Shown here piece after piece: positions 19,270 to 29,522 of a DNA stretch of 64,000 bases. The notes beneath the pieces were generated by a model. That model did no database searches. It was not told where the DNA came from and was given only the letters and a program-made list of their open reading frames with translations. A program made the translations under genes and the position numbers. Source of the DNA: Acinetobacter pittii (GTDB lineage Bacteria > Pseudomonadota > Gammaproteobacteria > Pseudomonadales > Moraxellaceae); contig NZ_CP139286.1 in NCBI RefSeq assembly GCF_034067285.1, forward strand, positions 2,914,001-2,978,000, read 5' to 3'. The number at the start of each line of letters is the position of its first letter. Within the stretch, counting starts at the first letter, position 1.

Positions 19270-19497
19270 TTACCCTTTATAAATATTCAAATCTGAAGTG
19301 CTCTTAATGACATGTGGTGTGGCCTCATGTTGAAAAGCGGCTTCTTCTTTAGGTGTTTTGCTGTGATCAGCAACCATGTAGACGATCAATGCAATAAGAA
19401 AAAGCCCAACAATAATTAAAATGTAAACTGGCAATCTTCTTTTTTTCGCAGTTTCTTCAGGACTCGTCACATGAGGTGGTTTTGAAAAATCATGCAT
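19270..19497 (-). CDS. Small single-helix membrane protein (75 aa)
   Basis: The start ATG has GGGGAAAG upstream. About 25 polar residues (MHDFSKPPHVTSPEETAKKR) precede one helix (LPVYILIIVGLFLIALIVYM), then a charged tail. No family recognised; the layout suggests a type-II or Nin-Cout anchor. It has its own terminator. Confidence 0.75.
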   Translation of the reverse strand: MHDFSKPPHVTSPEETAKKRRLPVYILIIVGLFLIALIVYMVADHSKTPKEEAAFQHEATPHVIKSTSDLNIYKG

Positions 19498-19784
19498 CTT
19501 CTTTCCCCTCTTCTTTTATCATTAACTTTATAATCATCATAGCAATTTCGTTTGTTGCATTGTGTGAAAAAGCATTATTCTAAGGTGTCTGTGGTTGCAA
19601 AACTCTACTATTAAAATCATAAAAACAGTATAAAATTTAGGCGAAATTATTTTGCCCTTTAAAAATAATGATGAGTTATGCCCGAGCTTCTTCAATGTTC
19701 TATTTGTAATACAATATGTTTTAGCGCTCACTTTTTATAAAATAGGCTATAATAAGCCCCCTTGTTTTAAAGCTGCTCTATTTT

Positions 19785-20207
19785 ATGATGTATCGTCAGC
19801 AAAACGTAACACTTGATCTCGACACTGACGTCACACATCAATGTTATTTACATCAGACGAGAGACGAACATCTCATTGGTATTATTGAATTTAATAAACC
19901 AAGTTATGAACTCAAATGGGGTGATTTAGAGTATTTTCGTCGCCGTACCGAAGAATTTTCCGTCATGCCATTTCCTGACTGCATTAATGCCATGATTGTT
20001 GATATTCGTAATATCAATATTTTTTTGGATAATGAAGTTCCGATTTTACCTTGGCGTTTGCTTGAAGAAGACTGCCCTGTTCGCTTAGTTGTCCCTCAAG
20101 ATCGTTTGGAACATTATGCAGGTCTTTTTGAACCAACTTGGCTCTCAACTGATGTAGATAGTGCAATCGCAGAAATTCGCGAATTTATGGATATGTTTGT
20201 CCACTAA
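19785..20207 (+). CDS. Conserved hypothetical cytoplasmic protein
   Basis: 140 residues, acidic, without signal peptide, membrane segment or motif that I recognise. The pattern (an N-terminal beta-rich half with IGIIEFNKPSYELKWGD, then a helix-rich part EEDCPVRLVVPQDRLEHY) could fit a STAS- or SpoIIAA-like alpha/beta fold, but that is only a guess from shape. It lies in its own transcript, ended by the 15-bp hairpin that overlaps its stop codon. Function unknown. Confidence 0.75.
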   Translation: MMYRQQNVTLDLDTDVTHQCYLHQTRDEHLIGIIEFNKPSYELKWGDLEYFRRRTEEFSVMPFPDCINAMIVDIRNINIFLDNEVPILPWRLLEEDCPVRLVVPQDRLEHYAGLFEPTWLSTDVDSAIAEIREFMDMFVH

Positions 20208-20223
20208 TAAACATATCCATAAA
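20184..20223. terminator. 15-bp hairpin overlapping the stop codon
   Basis: TTTATGGATATGTTT and AAACATATCCATAAA form a perfect 15-bp stem with a 10-nt loop that contains the stop codon of the 19785 gene. A T-rich run (ATTTTTAAG) follows. It sits between convergent genes, so it probably stops transcription from both sides. Confidence 0.8.
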
Positions 20224-20256
20224 ATTAATTTTTAAGTAATTCCAAAATAAGATTTA

Positions 20257-21018
20257 TTACCAGTAATTTTCTACCGCAATATTTCCCTCACCTCGACGAT
20301 TCATCGTCAAACCACGTCGTTTTAAAGCCTCTTTAGTGTCATCTACCATTTGCGGATTTCCGCAAAGCATGACATGGCTAGTGGCAGGGTTCAGTTCTAT
20401 ACCAGCAGATTTTTCTAGTTCACCATTTTCAATCAAAATTGGTAAACGCTCATGTAAAGGCGCAGATGGATCACGGGTAATAATTGAAATAAATTTAAAA
20501 CCATCGTGCCCTTCTCCAAAAGTTTCAGCAATCTCTTGAATACGATCGACATACGCTAATTCAGCTTCAGTACGAACACTGTAAACCAAATTAATCTTTT
20601 GATAATTAGACCAAGTTTCAAAGTCTTGTAGCATCGATAAAAATGGAGCTAAACCAGTACCTGTTGCCAGTAACCATAAATCATGCGGTAAAGGTTGTTG
20701 ATAGCGAGCTAAGGTCAAATAGCCATAAGGTATTTTTTCTAAGTAAAGCTCATCATCTACTTTTAGATGTTGAAGATTTGATGTAAATGCACCGTCGGGC
20801 ACTACAATCGAAAAGAATTCAAGCGTTTCATCAAATGGTGAGGAGACGACCGAATAAGCACGAACAACAAGCTCATCTCCAACTTTCAGCCCAATACGTG
20901 CAAATTGCCCAGCCGTAAATTTAAAATGTGCAGGGCGAGTCATGGTGAAACTGAAAAGAGTTGGGGTCCAACGGTGTACAGATAAAACTTTTTCTACGCT
21001 AAATTTTTCAATTGACAT
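20257..21018 (-). CDS. fpr: Ferredoxin/flavodoxin-NADP+ reductase
   Basis: 253 residues, FAD and NADPH binding. The FAD site is RAYSVVSSP (about residue 54), the NADP pyrophosphate motif is LATGTGLAPFLSML (near 117-130), and the nucleotide-binding CGNPQMVDDTK plus the C-terminal aromatic end ENYW are typical of subclass FprA. It shuttles electrons between NADPH and ferredoxin or flavodoxin, including for redox defence. It lies divergent from a LysR gene, as finR and fprA do in Pseudomonas, where FinR activates fprA on oxidative stress; the same control is inferred here. Confidence 0.95.
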   Translation of the reverse strand: MSIEKFSVEKVLSVHRWTPTLFSFTMTRPAHFKFTAGQFARIGLKVGDELVVRAYSVVSSPFDETLEFFSIVVPDGAFTSNLQHLKVDDELYLEKIPYGYLTLARYQQPLPHDLWLLATGTGLAPFLSMLQDFETWSNYQKINLVYSVRTEAELAYVDRIQEIAETFGEGHDGFKFISIITRDPSAPLHERLPILIENGELEKSAGIELNPATSHVMLCGNPQMVDDTKEALKRRGLTMNRRGEGNIAVENYW

Positions 21019-21104
21019 GATTTCAACGTGGCATGAAATAGTGCGCTCATGTTAGCATGACAGCCGAAATAATGAATACTTTTAAACGTTAAGGCTTTTT
21101 AAAC

Positions 21105-21989
21105 ATGCGCATGACATTACGCCAGTTGGCTGTTTTTGTAGCAGTCGCTCAAGAAGGAACTGTCACTAAAGCCAGTGATGCGGTCAGACTGACGCAAAGT
21201 GCAGCAAGTATGGCTTTAGCAGATTTAGAGGATGGGCTTGGTGCTCCTCTATTTGATCGTTTAGGTAAACGATTACAGCTTAATGATTTAGGTCGCTTTT
21301 TATTACCACAAGCCCTAGAAATATTAGGTCGCTGTGAAGCTTTTGAACAAGCTGCAAAAGGTGAATTACAAAGCATTGATTTACGTATTGGGGCCACTTT
21401 AACGATTAGTGATTACCTCATGCCAGATTTAATGGCAAACTTTTTACAGCATCATCCTAAAGCACATTTACAATTACAAGTGGGCAATACACGCCAAATG
21501 ATTGAAGCAGTTAATCAATTCCAACTTGATTTAGCTTTAATTGAAGGATCATGTCATTTACCTCAGCTCCAATGTATCCATTGGCGTGATGATGAGCTTG
21601 CAGTATGCTGTTCCCCAAATCATCCATTAGCACGCTTAAATAGACCTTTAACAGCTCATGATTTTCTTCAAGTCGAATGGATTTTACGTGAAGAAGGTTC
21701 AGGAACGCGTGAAGTATTTGATAACGCTATATTGCAAGATCTACCAGACGCGAATATTCGCTTAACCCTGGGTCACAATGAAGCAATCTTAAAAATCGTT
21801 GCTGGCGGTTTAGGTATGTCATGTATTTCTAAACTTGCTATTGAACCTCTAATTGAAAAGGGTCAATTAGTGATTTTAGATACGCCATTCTGGCAGCTTA
21901 CCCGCCCACTTTATATGTTAGTACACCGTCAAAAGTATCAAGGTCCAGGTCTCAAAGCATTCTTACAATTTTGTGAAGATCAGGTTTAA
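21105..21989 (+). CDS. LysR-family regulator, FinR-like
   Basis: 294 residues. The N-terminal winged helix-turn-helix (LRQLAVFVAVAQEGTVTKAS, SAASMALADLE, PLFDRLGKRL) is classical LysR. The C-terminal inducer-binding domain is complete (GATLTISDYLMPDL; LREEGSGTREVFDNAI). It is transcribed away from fpr, with 86 bp between the starts. This arrangement matches finR-fprA, where the regulator activates its divergent neighbour. The FinR assignment is based on context, not on specific residues. Confidence 0.85.
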   Translation: MRMTLRQLAVFVAVAQEGTVTKASDAVRLTQSAASMALADLEDGLGAPLFDRLGKRLQLNDLGRFLLPQALEILGRCEAFEQAAKGELQSIDLRIGATLTISDYLMPDLMANFLQHHPKAHLQLQVGNTRQMIEAVNQFQLDLALIEGSCHLPQLQCIHWRDDELAVCCSPNHPLARLNRPLTAHDFLQVEWILREEGSGTREVFDNAILQDLPDANIRLTLGHNEAILKIVAGGLGMSCISKLAIEPLIEKGQLVILDTPFWQLTRPLYMLVHRQKYQGPGLKAFLQFCEDQV

Positions 21990-22004
21990 AACCTGATCTT
22001 TTCA
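21976..22004. terminator. Terminator between convergent genes
   Basis: AAGATCAGGT and ACCTGATCTT form a 10-12-bp near-perfect palindrome overlapping the stop of the LysR gene, with a T run after it. It lies between convergent genes and could act in both directions. Confidence 0.85.
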
Positions 22005-22008
22005 TTCA

Positions 22009-22305
22009 TTAACGTCGAAAATTTGACAACAATTCGCTTGTGATCGCTTTATTGTGATCCGCAATTTTATTTTTCTTGGTTTTCGCAGGATTTGGGTCAA
22101 CACGCTCAATTTTGATCGCTTTAAATTTGCCCTGATTATCTGCGGCAAGGAATCTTACTTTTTCATTTCTTTTCGGTTCGCCCTCTGATGCAGAGAAATC
22201 AGAAATATGAAAGAAAATATCTCCTTCTGTAGTTTCAATAAAACCAAACCCTTTATCAGGGTTATATTGTTTTACCCATCCAGTATAAAACTCTTGCTTC
22301 ATCAT
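22009..22305 (-). CDS. Cold-shock domain protein with C-terminal extension
   Basis: 98 residues; start preceded by GGGGAAAG. The cold-shock domain shows RNP1-type GWVKQYNPDKGFGFIE and RNP2-type DIFFHISDF, which bind single-stranded RNA or DNA. A basic tail of about 30 residues (AKTKKNKIADHNKA) follows, longer than in a 70-residue CspA. Role as RNA chaperone is by family. Confidence 0.92.
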   Translation of the reverse strand: MMKQEFYTGWVKQYNPDKGFGFIETTEGDIFFHISDFSASEGEPKRNEKVRFLAADNQGKFKAIKIERVDPNPAKTKKNKIADHNKAITSELLSNFRR

Positions 22306-22344
22306 CTTTCCCCTACTTTTCCAATCCAGTTGTTGCGGTAAATA

Positions 22345-22403
22345 AAAAAGAGACTCACGATTCCGTTTTAAAATTATACGGTTTAATGAAGTCTCTTTTT
22401 ATT
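22345..22403 (-). terminator. Terminator of upp
   Basis: AAAAAGAGACT near 22346 and AGTCTCTTTTT near 22389 pair over an AT-rich loop; on the minus strand the outer stem is followed by TTTTTTATTT. It lies 15 bp past the upp stop. Confidence 0.75.
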
Positions 22404-22417
22404 ACGATTTCAAAAAA

Positions 22418-23053
22418 TTAATCTTTTTGTACACTACCAAAAATTTTATCGCCAGCATCGCCCAAGCCAGGAACAATATAACCTTGTTCATTTAAGCCAT
22501 TATCAATAGATGCTGTATAAATTTGCACATCTGGATGAGCTGCTTCAACTTTAGCAACACCTTCTGGAGCGGCAACTAACACCATAACACGGATATCTTT
22601 ACACCCACTCGCCTTTAACACATCAATAGCAGCAACTAAAGAATTACCTGTTGCCAACATTGGATCAATAATCATCGCAAGACGGTTAGCGACATCTGGA
22701 ACTAGTTTTTTATAATAAGTACGAACTTCTAATGTTTCCTCATTACGCTCAAGACCTAAAACACTCACTTTTGCGCTTGGAATTAGGTTAAGCACACCAT
22801 CCAACATACCAATTCCGGCACGTAAAATCGGTACAATCGTTATTTTCTTACCAGCAATACGCTGTGTAGTAACAGTTCCAGCCCATCCATCAATTTCGCA
22901 ATCCACAACTGGTAAATCTTTTGTTGCTTCATACGTCAATAACATAGTCACTTCCTGAGCAAGCTCACGGAAGTTCTTGGTACTGATATCAGCACGACGT
23001 AACAAACCTAATTTATGACGAATAAGTGGGTGACGAATTTCTTGAATGGCCAC
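22418..23053 (-). CDS. upp: Uracil phosphoribosyltransferase
   Basis: 211 residues, the normal length. Converts uracil and PRPP to UMP in pyrimidine salvage. The family PRPP-binding loop is [19 protein letters not shown]; other markers are [14 protein letters not shown] and the C-terminal uracil-site [16 protein letters not shown]. It is monocistronic and has its own terminator, separate from the nuo operon whose terminator lies at 23111-23143. Confidence 0.97.
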   Translation of the reverse strand: MAIQEIRHPLIRHKLGLLRRADISTKNFRELAQEVTMLLTYEATKDLPVVDCEIDGWAGTVTTQRIAGKKITIVPILRAGIGMLDGVLNLIPSAKVSVLGLERNEETLEVRTYYKKLVPDVANRLAMIIDPMLATGNSLVAAIDVLKASGCKDIRVMVLVAAPEGVAKVEAAHPDVQIYTASIDNGLNEQGYIVPGLGDAGDKIFGSVQKD

Positions 23054-23110
23054 AGATGTTACCTAAAAATATAAAAACGTATTTATTATAATCTTTTTTT
23101 AATGCTCAAT

Positions 23111-23143
23111 AAAAAAAAGCCTCCAGTTTTGGAGGCTTTTTTG
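23111..23143 (-). terminator. Terminator of the nuo operon
   Basis: AAAAAAGCCTCC and GGAGGCTTTTTT flank a 5-nt loop, with T tracts on both strands, 11 bp beyond the nuoN stop. Confidence 0.92.
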
Positions 23144-23153
23144 TACACCAGAC

Positions 23154-24647
23154 TTACTGTTGTGAAAGCATGAAATGTAATGGAGATAAAATTTCTGCTT
23201 TTAATGCCAAATTAATCATTGGATCTGGGTAAACACCCAAAATAATAACTAATGCAGCAGCAGCCAATACCATTAAACCACCCACTTTTTGTCCCCAATG
23301 AGCATCTGCATCAATACGAGGAGTTTCTGGTGGTGTCATATACATGACAACCATCACACGTAAGTAATAGTACAAACCAATACCACTACCCACAATAATC
23401 ATTGCAGCTAAGAACCAGTGTTGAGTTGTTACAGCTGCCATTACCACCAAGAACTTACCAATGAAGCCTGCTGTTAATGGAATACCAGCCAGAGACAACA
23501 TCATGACTGTTAAAGTTGCTGTAAGTACTGGACGGCGCCAGAATAAACCACGGTAGTCTGCAAGACTTTGCGCTTCATCTACGTTGTTATATGGGCTAGA
23601 CATTAACGCTACCGCACCAAAGGCACCGATAGTTGTTAATACATAAGACACCACATATACAGTTACGCTGCCCAAGCTTGCATAAGTCATGCTAATTAAA
23701 GCAATTAACAAATAACCAAAATGAGCAATAGATGAATAACCAAGAATACGTTTTAAGTTAACTTGACGAACGGCGAGTAAGTTACCAACCAAAATCGACA
23801 ATACAGCAATGATTGTCAAAATAGTTACTAACGAGTTCACCATCATTGCGCCCGAAGCAAGCATATAGCGCACGAATAAACCAATTGTTGCAACTTTAGC
23901 AGCAGTCGCTAAGAAAGTTGCCATTGGTGCTGGCGCACCTGCATATACATCCGGTGTCCATTTATGGAACGGTGCAAGCGACAATTTAAATGCAACAGCA
24001 AAGATAATAAGTGCTAAACCTAATAACACCATTGGCTGTTTGATTGCTTCAAATAATGCTTGTACAGAATCATAGAATGAAAGCGAACCAGTATATGCAT
24101 AGATATATGCCATACCCATCAACAACATTGCAGAAGCTGTTGCTGAAAGTACAAGGTATTTAATACCCGCTTCAAGTGAATTACTACGTTGATACGTATA
24201 AGCAAGTAAGCCATATACAGGAATCGACATTAACTCAAGGCTAATGAAGAACGACGCGTAGTGAGAACTTGCAACCATCAACATTGCACCTGCTACTGAA
24301 GCAAGTAACAAAAGGTATAATTCTTCGCGGTTGTCTTTATAAGTTTCGATATAGGCGTGAGACAAAGTACAACAAGCCAATGCCGCAATCAAAATCATAA
24401 ATTGATAGAACATGGTAAATGGATCAACCATAAACATGCCCATCACATTTGCCGGTACAAACTTACCGCCAAATACTGCAAATAAAATATAAAGTGCAGC
24501 GAGGTTTAAACCAACAACAGAAGTCGTTGCGATTAAATTATGATTACGCTTAATAGAAATTAACAACATGACGACGATTGTTGTCAAAGCAACAATCATC
24601 ACCGGAGTTAAAGGCATAAGCGTAGAGTATGATACTGTGAAGTTCAT
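23154..24647 (-). CDS. nuoN: NADH-quinone oxidoreductase subunit N
   Basis: 497 residues, one of the three Mrp-antiporter-like membrane subunits of complex I that pump protons. It has about 14 hydrophobic helices. Characteristic charged sites are visible: the helix-5 Glu region (SLELMSIPVYGLLAY), the lysine region GIKYLVLSATASAMLL and KLSLAPFHKWTPDVYAGAP. It is the last gene of the operon and begins 2 bp after nuoM ends. The operon terminator follows the stop. Confidence 0.96.
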   Translation of the reverse strand: MNFTVSYSTLMPLTPVMIVALTTIVVMLLISIKRNHNLIATTSVVGLNLAALYILFAVFGGKFVPANVMGMFMVDPFTMFYQFMILIAALACCTLSHAYIETYKDNREELYLLLLASVAGAMLMVASSHYASFFISLELMSIPVYGLLAYTYQRSNSLEAGIKYLVLSATASAMLLMGMAYIYAYTGSLSFYDSVQALFEAIKQPMVLLGLALIIFAVAFKLSLAPFHKWTPDVYAGAPAPMATFLATAAKVATIGLFVRYMLASGAMMVNSLVTILTIIAVLSILVGNLLAVRQVNLKRILGYSSIAHFGYLLIALISMTYASLGSVTVYVVSYVLTTIGAFGAVALMSSPYNNVDEAQSLADYRGLFWRRPVLTATLTVMMLSLAGIPLTAGFIGKFLVVMAAVTTQHWFLAAMIIVGSGIGLYYYLRVMVVMYMTPPETPRIDADAHWGQKVGGLMVLAAAALVIILGVYPDPMINLALKAEILSPLHFMLSQQ

Positions 24648-24649
24648 GA

Positions 24650-26248
24650 TTATTGGATCTCCACATGGTCAAGTTGAGTAGCTGTTTGCTGAACAGTTTC
24701 AACGACTTCTTGTACTGGCACATAACTATTGACCAACCACTGCATGCTTGAATGAGATACATCCAAGAATGTTTGTGGGTAGATACCAAGCCAAACGAGA
24801 CCAATCGCACAAATCATCAAAATACCAACTTCACGAGCAGATAAGTCTTTCAATGGACTAGTGTAATGTTGCTTTTGTTCAGGATTTGGTTCACCAAACA
24901 AAGCACGGTGAATCAAGATCAAGCCATATAAACCTGCGAATACAAGGCTGATAGAAGCAAGAATCGTGAAGACAGGATATTTATTAAATGAACCCATCAA
25001 AATCAGGAATTCACCAATAAAGTTACCTAGACCCGGCACACCTACAAGAGCAGCAACGAAGAACATTAAGAAAAATGGCAAGTACTGAAGCTGGCCACGA
25101 AGACCACCCATTAAACGTAAATCACGTGTATGTAAACGTTCGTAGATTTGACCAGACATAATGAACAATGCAGCTGATGACAAACCATGTGCCAACATCA
25201 TGATCATTAGACCTTGGAAGGTCAAAATGTTACCTGCGTAGATTGCAAGTAAGATAAAGCCCATATGTGAAATCGACGTATACGCAAGTAAACGTTTCAT
25301 GTCAGTTTGCTGGTAAGCACACCATGCGCCGTAGAAAATGCCAATCAAACCGAAAATAATCGCAATGTCTGCAAATTGTGCAGAAGCTGTCGGGAAGAAT
25401 GGAATAACAAAACGAAGCAAGCCATACGCAGCTGTTTTAATCAAGATACCTGCTAAGTCTACAGAACCCGCTGTAGGTGCTTGAGCATGCGCATCTGGTA
25501 ACCAACCGTGTAATGGGAATACTGGTAACTTCACCGCAAAACCGATGAAGAAACAGATCATGAAACCGTATGCTAAGCCCGCAGGTAAATGGTTAGCTAC
25601 AGCTAATAAATAGTTGTAATCGAAACCGATCATGCCTGTCATCATGTAGCCATAAACCACAAGACCAAGGATACCGATTAACATCACTAGACCAGCAATC
25701 TGCGTGTAAAGGAAGAACTTAGTCGCAGCGTAAACACGTGAACGACCGTTCGAACCTTTATGACCCCATAACGCAATCAAGAAGTAGATTGGTACAAGCA
25801 TCATCTCCCAGAAGAAGAAGAACAAGAACAGGTCAATCGCTAAAAATACACCGATAACACCACCTAAACTCCATAAGAGGTTTAAATGGAAGAAACCAAC
25901 GTTCTTTTGAATCTCGCCCCATGAACAACCAACAGCAAGTACACCAAGTAACGCTGTTAATAACACCATGAGTAAAGATAAACCATCCACAGCTAAGTGA
26001 ATGCCAATACCGAGTGATTGAATCCACGGTAAATAGAACTCAGCAGACCAAGTTGGGATCTTAGAACCCAACTCGTAGCTATAAGTTCCGCTTTGCCAAA
26101 GCGCAAGACCCAAGCCCAAAGTAATGAGCATACCAATTAAGGCAATCCAACGTGGCAAAGTTTTGTCGAGCTTATCGACTAACCAACAAATAAAACCGGC
26201 AATGAACGGAACAAGGATCAGCGCGGGTAAAATTAAATTGTTTTCCAT
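24650..26248 (-). CDS. nuoM: NADH-quinone oxidoreductase subunit M
   Basis: 532 residues, an antiporter-like proton-pumping membrane subunit. Visible signatures are FFWEMMLVPIYFLIALWG with the essential Glu, AVKLPVFPLHGWLPDAHAQA with the conserved Lys and the discontinuous helix 7, and YTSISHMGFILLAIYAG. Ends 1-2 bp before the nuoN start, so the two are co-translated. Length and motifs are normal. Confidence 0.97.
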   Translation of the reverse strand: MENNLILPALILVPFIAGFICWLVDKLDKTLPRWIALIGMLITLGLGLALWQSGTYSYELGSKIPTWSAEFYLPWIQSLGIGIHLAVDGLSLLMVLLTALLGVLAVGCSWGEIQKNVGFFHLNLLWSLGGVIGVFLAIDLFLFFFFWEMMLVPIYFLIALWGHKGSNGRSRVYAATKFFLYTQIAGLVMLIGILGLVVYGYMMTGMIGFDYNYLLAVANHLPAGLAYGFMICFFIGFAVKLPVFPLHGWLPDAHAQAPTAGSVDLAGILIKTAAYGLLRFVIPFFPTASAQFADIAIIFGLIGIFYGAWCAYQQTDMKRLLAYTSISHMGFILLAIYAGNILTFQGLMIMMLAHGLSSAALFIMSGQIYERLHTRDLRLMGGLRGQLQYLPFFLMFFVAALVGVPGLGNFIGEFLILMGSFNKYPVFTILASISLVFAGLYGLILIHRALFGEPNPEQKQHYTSPLKDLSAREVGILMICAIGLVWLGIYPQTFLDVSHSSMQWLVNSYVPVQEVVETVQQTATQLDHVEIQ

Positions 26249-26249
26249 T

Positions 26250-28139
26250 TTATTTCCCCACTACCTGAATAACGATCAAGATCATCAATAACACCACTAC
26301 ACCGAGTGACATGCTTGATGCGTATTCACGCAATGAACCTGTTTGACGTGAGCTTGTAAAACTGTTTCCGCCTTTCACGAGTGCAGGAAGAACCAACCAC
26401 AAACCGTCAATCGGATCACGGCCAAAGATTTTGGCGAAGAATAAATAAGGTTTAACAAAAACGATGTCATACAACGCATCAAAACCAAAAGCGGTACGGC
26501 AAATATGTGCCAAACCTGAACCCAAACTTGTTTGAGCAAATGATTTCACTGCACCATAAGCAAATGTAAATAATGCTATACCAACAACTAGACCAACTAG
26601 CGCAATACCTACCGCTAAATGCTCTGCCCCATGCATGCCTTCTACAAATTGTTCAGCTACATGGAATTCAGGAATTTTTGCAGTATTCAGAATACCTGCT
26701 ACTGGAGCTTTTAAGATTGCACCTACAAAAGTAGACAATACAGCTAAAATACCCAATGGAGCCCAGTAAGTTGCACCCTTAATTTCATGGTAAGGCGTGT
26801 TTTCTTGACCAAAGAATACAACCCAGATTAAACGGAATGTATAGATTGAAGTCAGGAATGCACCTGCTACACCCACCCAATATAAGGTGTGATATAGGGC
26901 AACTGATTGACCTTGTACCCAAACTTCACCAAGAATCGCATCTTTAGAGAAGAAGCCGATAGTCAAGAATGGAATCGCTGCTAATGCACCGCCACCAATC
27001 GCGAAACAAGCAAACAGGAATTTGTTACGTTTGAACAAACCACCCATTTTGAAAATGTTTTGCTCGTGATGGTAAGCCAGAATAACCGCACCAGAAGACA
27101 AGAATAATAATGCCTTAAAGAATGCGTGAGCCAACATGTGGAACAAGCCAGCTTGATAAGCTTCCGCACCTACAGCCATAAACATATAACCAAGCTGACT
27201 CATTGTTGAGTAAGCCAAGATACGTTTGATATCTGTTTGAACGAGTGCAGCAAAACCTGCAACTAACAAAGTTACTGCGCCAGTTACTGAAATGAATTGC
27301 ATCACTTCAGGAGCAAGTTCAAATACGCTGAATAGACGACAGCATAAGTACACACCAGCCGTTACCATTGTTGCAGCGTGGATCAATGCAGAAACAGGTG
27401 TTGGACCTGCCATCGCATCTGCCAACCATGTTTGCAATGGAATTTGAGCAGATTTACCAGCCGCACCTAAGAACAACATTAATGCAGTCCAGATGGTAAG
27501 TGACGAGCTCTTCGTCATTACTTCTGCTGCGTGTTCAACGATGTACTGAGTATTTAGCGTACCAAATTGTTGGTAAAGCAAGAATAAAGCAATAAGCAAG
27601 AATACGTCACCAACGCGGGTCACTGTAAATGCTTTGATCGCTGCCCAACCATTTGCAGGGTTTGCATAATAGAAACCGATCAGCAAGTAAGAGCAAAGAC
27701 CTACACCTTCCCAACCCAAGAATAACAACGCCAAGTTGTCACCCAATACAAGCACAAGCATGCTCGCAACGAACAGGTTAAAATAAGAGAAGAAACGCGC
27801 ATAGCCCTCTTCACCACGCATGTACCATGACGCAAAGATGTGGATTAAGAAACCAACACCCGTGATCATGCCCATCATGAGTAAAGATAAGCCGTCTAGA
27901 TGTAAGCTAATGCCAGGGGCAAAACCGCCAACATTGAACCATGTCCACAAGTTTTGAACAAAAACTTGCTGACCACTCGTGGTAAATGCCATTCCAGCAA
28001 TAAGTGCAAATAATGCAGATAAACCTACAGAACCTACACCAATTACTGCTGCAATGTTTTCAGAGAGTTTGTCTCGTCCCGCCGCCAATAAAATAAAACC
28101 GATTAGCGGAAATAATACTGTTAGATATAAATAACTCAT
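26250..28139 (-). CDS. nuoL: NADH-quinone oxidoreductase subunit L
   Basis: 629 residues, the distal antiporter-like subunit with about 16 helices. Signatures include [19 protein letters not shown] (essential Glu), the conserved Lys region [18 protein letters not shown], and [17 protein letters not shown]. The C-terminal 80-100 residues correspond to the long lateral helix HL. Its start overlaps nuoK by 4 bp. Confidence 0.97.
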
Positions 28140-28444
28140 CCGCGCATCTCACTAGCAGCATCCACATCCAAATGATGGAAGCGATGATAGAACTGAAGGA
28201 CAATCGCAAGACCGATACATGCCTCTGCTGCTGCAAGGGTCAAAATCAGGATGAACATTACTTGTCCATCTGGTTGTGCCCATACGCTACCCGCAAGAAC
28301 AAATGCCAATGCTGCAGCATTCATCATGATCTCAAGGCTCATTAACATAAATAATAGGTTACGTCGCACCATTACACCGTAAAAACCGAGTGCAAAAAGG
28401 ATGGTTGCAACAATCAAACCATGTTCTAAAGGAATCTGGCCCAT
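28136..28444 (-). CDS. nuoK: NADH-quinone oxidoreductase subunit K
   Basis: 102 residues, three membrane helices. The conserved Glu residues of helices 2 and 3 are in [18 protein letters not shown] and [17 protein letters not shown]; both are needed for proton transfer. The coding region overlaps nuoL by 4 bp and nuoJ by 1 bp, so these three are translationally coupled. Confidence 0.97.
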
Positions 28445-28965
28445 TATTCTTTTTCCTCTTCTGCACCTGGTTCACGTTTACCTAAGTGGTATGCTGCAAC
28501 AAGGGCTGCTAGCAATAACATCGCGGCAACTTCAACCAATAATAAGTAGTGAGTAAAGAGTGCTTGACCAACGACTTTTGGTCCAATCACTTGTGCCCCA
28601 AGCGGTGCTGAAATAGTAGTGTATTCACCACCAAGCATCCAAACTAAAAGCAAGCCGAGTAAAAAACTCATGAGTGCTGGATATGCCCAAGCATCTGAAG
28701 AAAGCCATTTACGTTCTTGTTCAACGGTGTGTTGACCTAAATTCAACATCATCACCACGAAGACAAACAGAACCATAATCGCTCCGGCATAGACGATGAT
28801 TTCAAGAGCACCTGCAAAAGGCGCCCCCACGATCATGAAAATGCCAGCAACAGCAAGCAATGAAACAATTAGACTAAGTAAAGCGTGTACAGGGTTCGTG
28901 TTAGTCACTACACGAACCGTAGAAACGATGGCCACGAGTGCCATCAAATAAAACGGCCACATCAT
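28444..28965 (-). CDS. nuoJ: NADH-quinone oxidoreductase subunit J
   Basis: 173 residues, five hydrophobic helices with the helix-3 segment [19 protein letters not shown], which twists during turnover. The C terminus is acidic ([11 protein letters not shown]). It overlaps nuoI by 4 bp and nuoK by 1 bp. Confidence 0.96.
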
Positions 28966-29504
28966 GGTAATAGACTCCGTACATCGATTGGTGCACTTTC
29001 TTTTTGTGCTTGACCTTTCTCTTTACCGTTAATCGCCATACCCGTTACACGGTAGAAGTTGTAGTCTGGGTATTTGCCCGGACCTGAAATGAGTAAGTTT
29101 TCTTTCTCATAAACAAGATCTTGACGTACGTATTCGCCTAACTCGAAGTCTGGTGTGAGCTGAATCGCAGTTGTTGGACATGCTTCTTCACACATACCGC
29201 AGAAAATACAACGTGAGAAGTTGATACGGAAAAACTCCGGATACCAACGACCATCTTCTGTTTCTGCTTTTTGTAATGAAATACAGCCAACTGGACATGC
29301 AACCGCACATAGGTTACATGCTACGCAACGCTCTTCCCCATCAGGGTCACGCGTTAATACGATACGACCACGAAAGCGTGGCGGCACAATCTGTTCAGCC
29401 GGAACTTCTGGATATAAAATCGTGTCACGTTTACGCGTTGCATGGCTAAATACCATAAGTAACGTACGTACAATTGATCCAAATCCAGCTAGAAATTTAT
29501 ACAT
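28962..29504 (-). CDS. nuoI: NADH-quinone oxidoreductase subunit I (2 x 4Fe-4S)
   Basis: 180 residues, peripheral-arm ferredoxin-like subunit that carries clusters N6a and N6b. The two binding motifs are [15 protein letters not shown] and [15 protein letters not shown]. The N-terminal about 50 residues contact the membrane arm. The frame overlaps nuoJ by 4 bp and starts 18 bp after nuoH ends. Confidence 0.97.
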   Translation of the reverse strand: MYKFLAGFGSIVRTLLMVFSHATRKRDTILYPEVPAEQIVPPRFRGRIVLTRDPDGEERCVACNLCAVACPVGCISLQKAETEDGRWYPEFFRINFSRCIFCGMCEEACPTTAIQLTPDFELGEYVRQDLVYEKENLLISGPGKYPDYNFYRVTGMAINGKEKGQAQKESAPIDVRSLLP

Positions 29505-29522
29505 TTTGTACTCCCTGCTGTC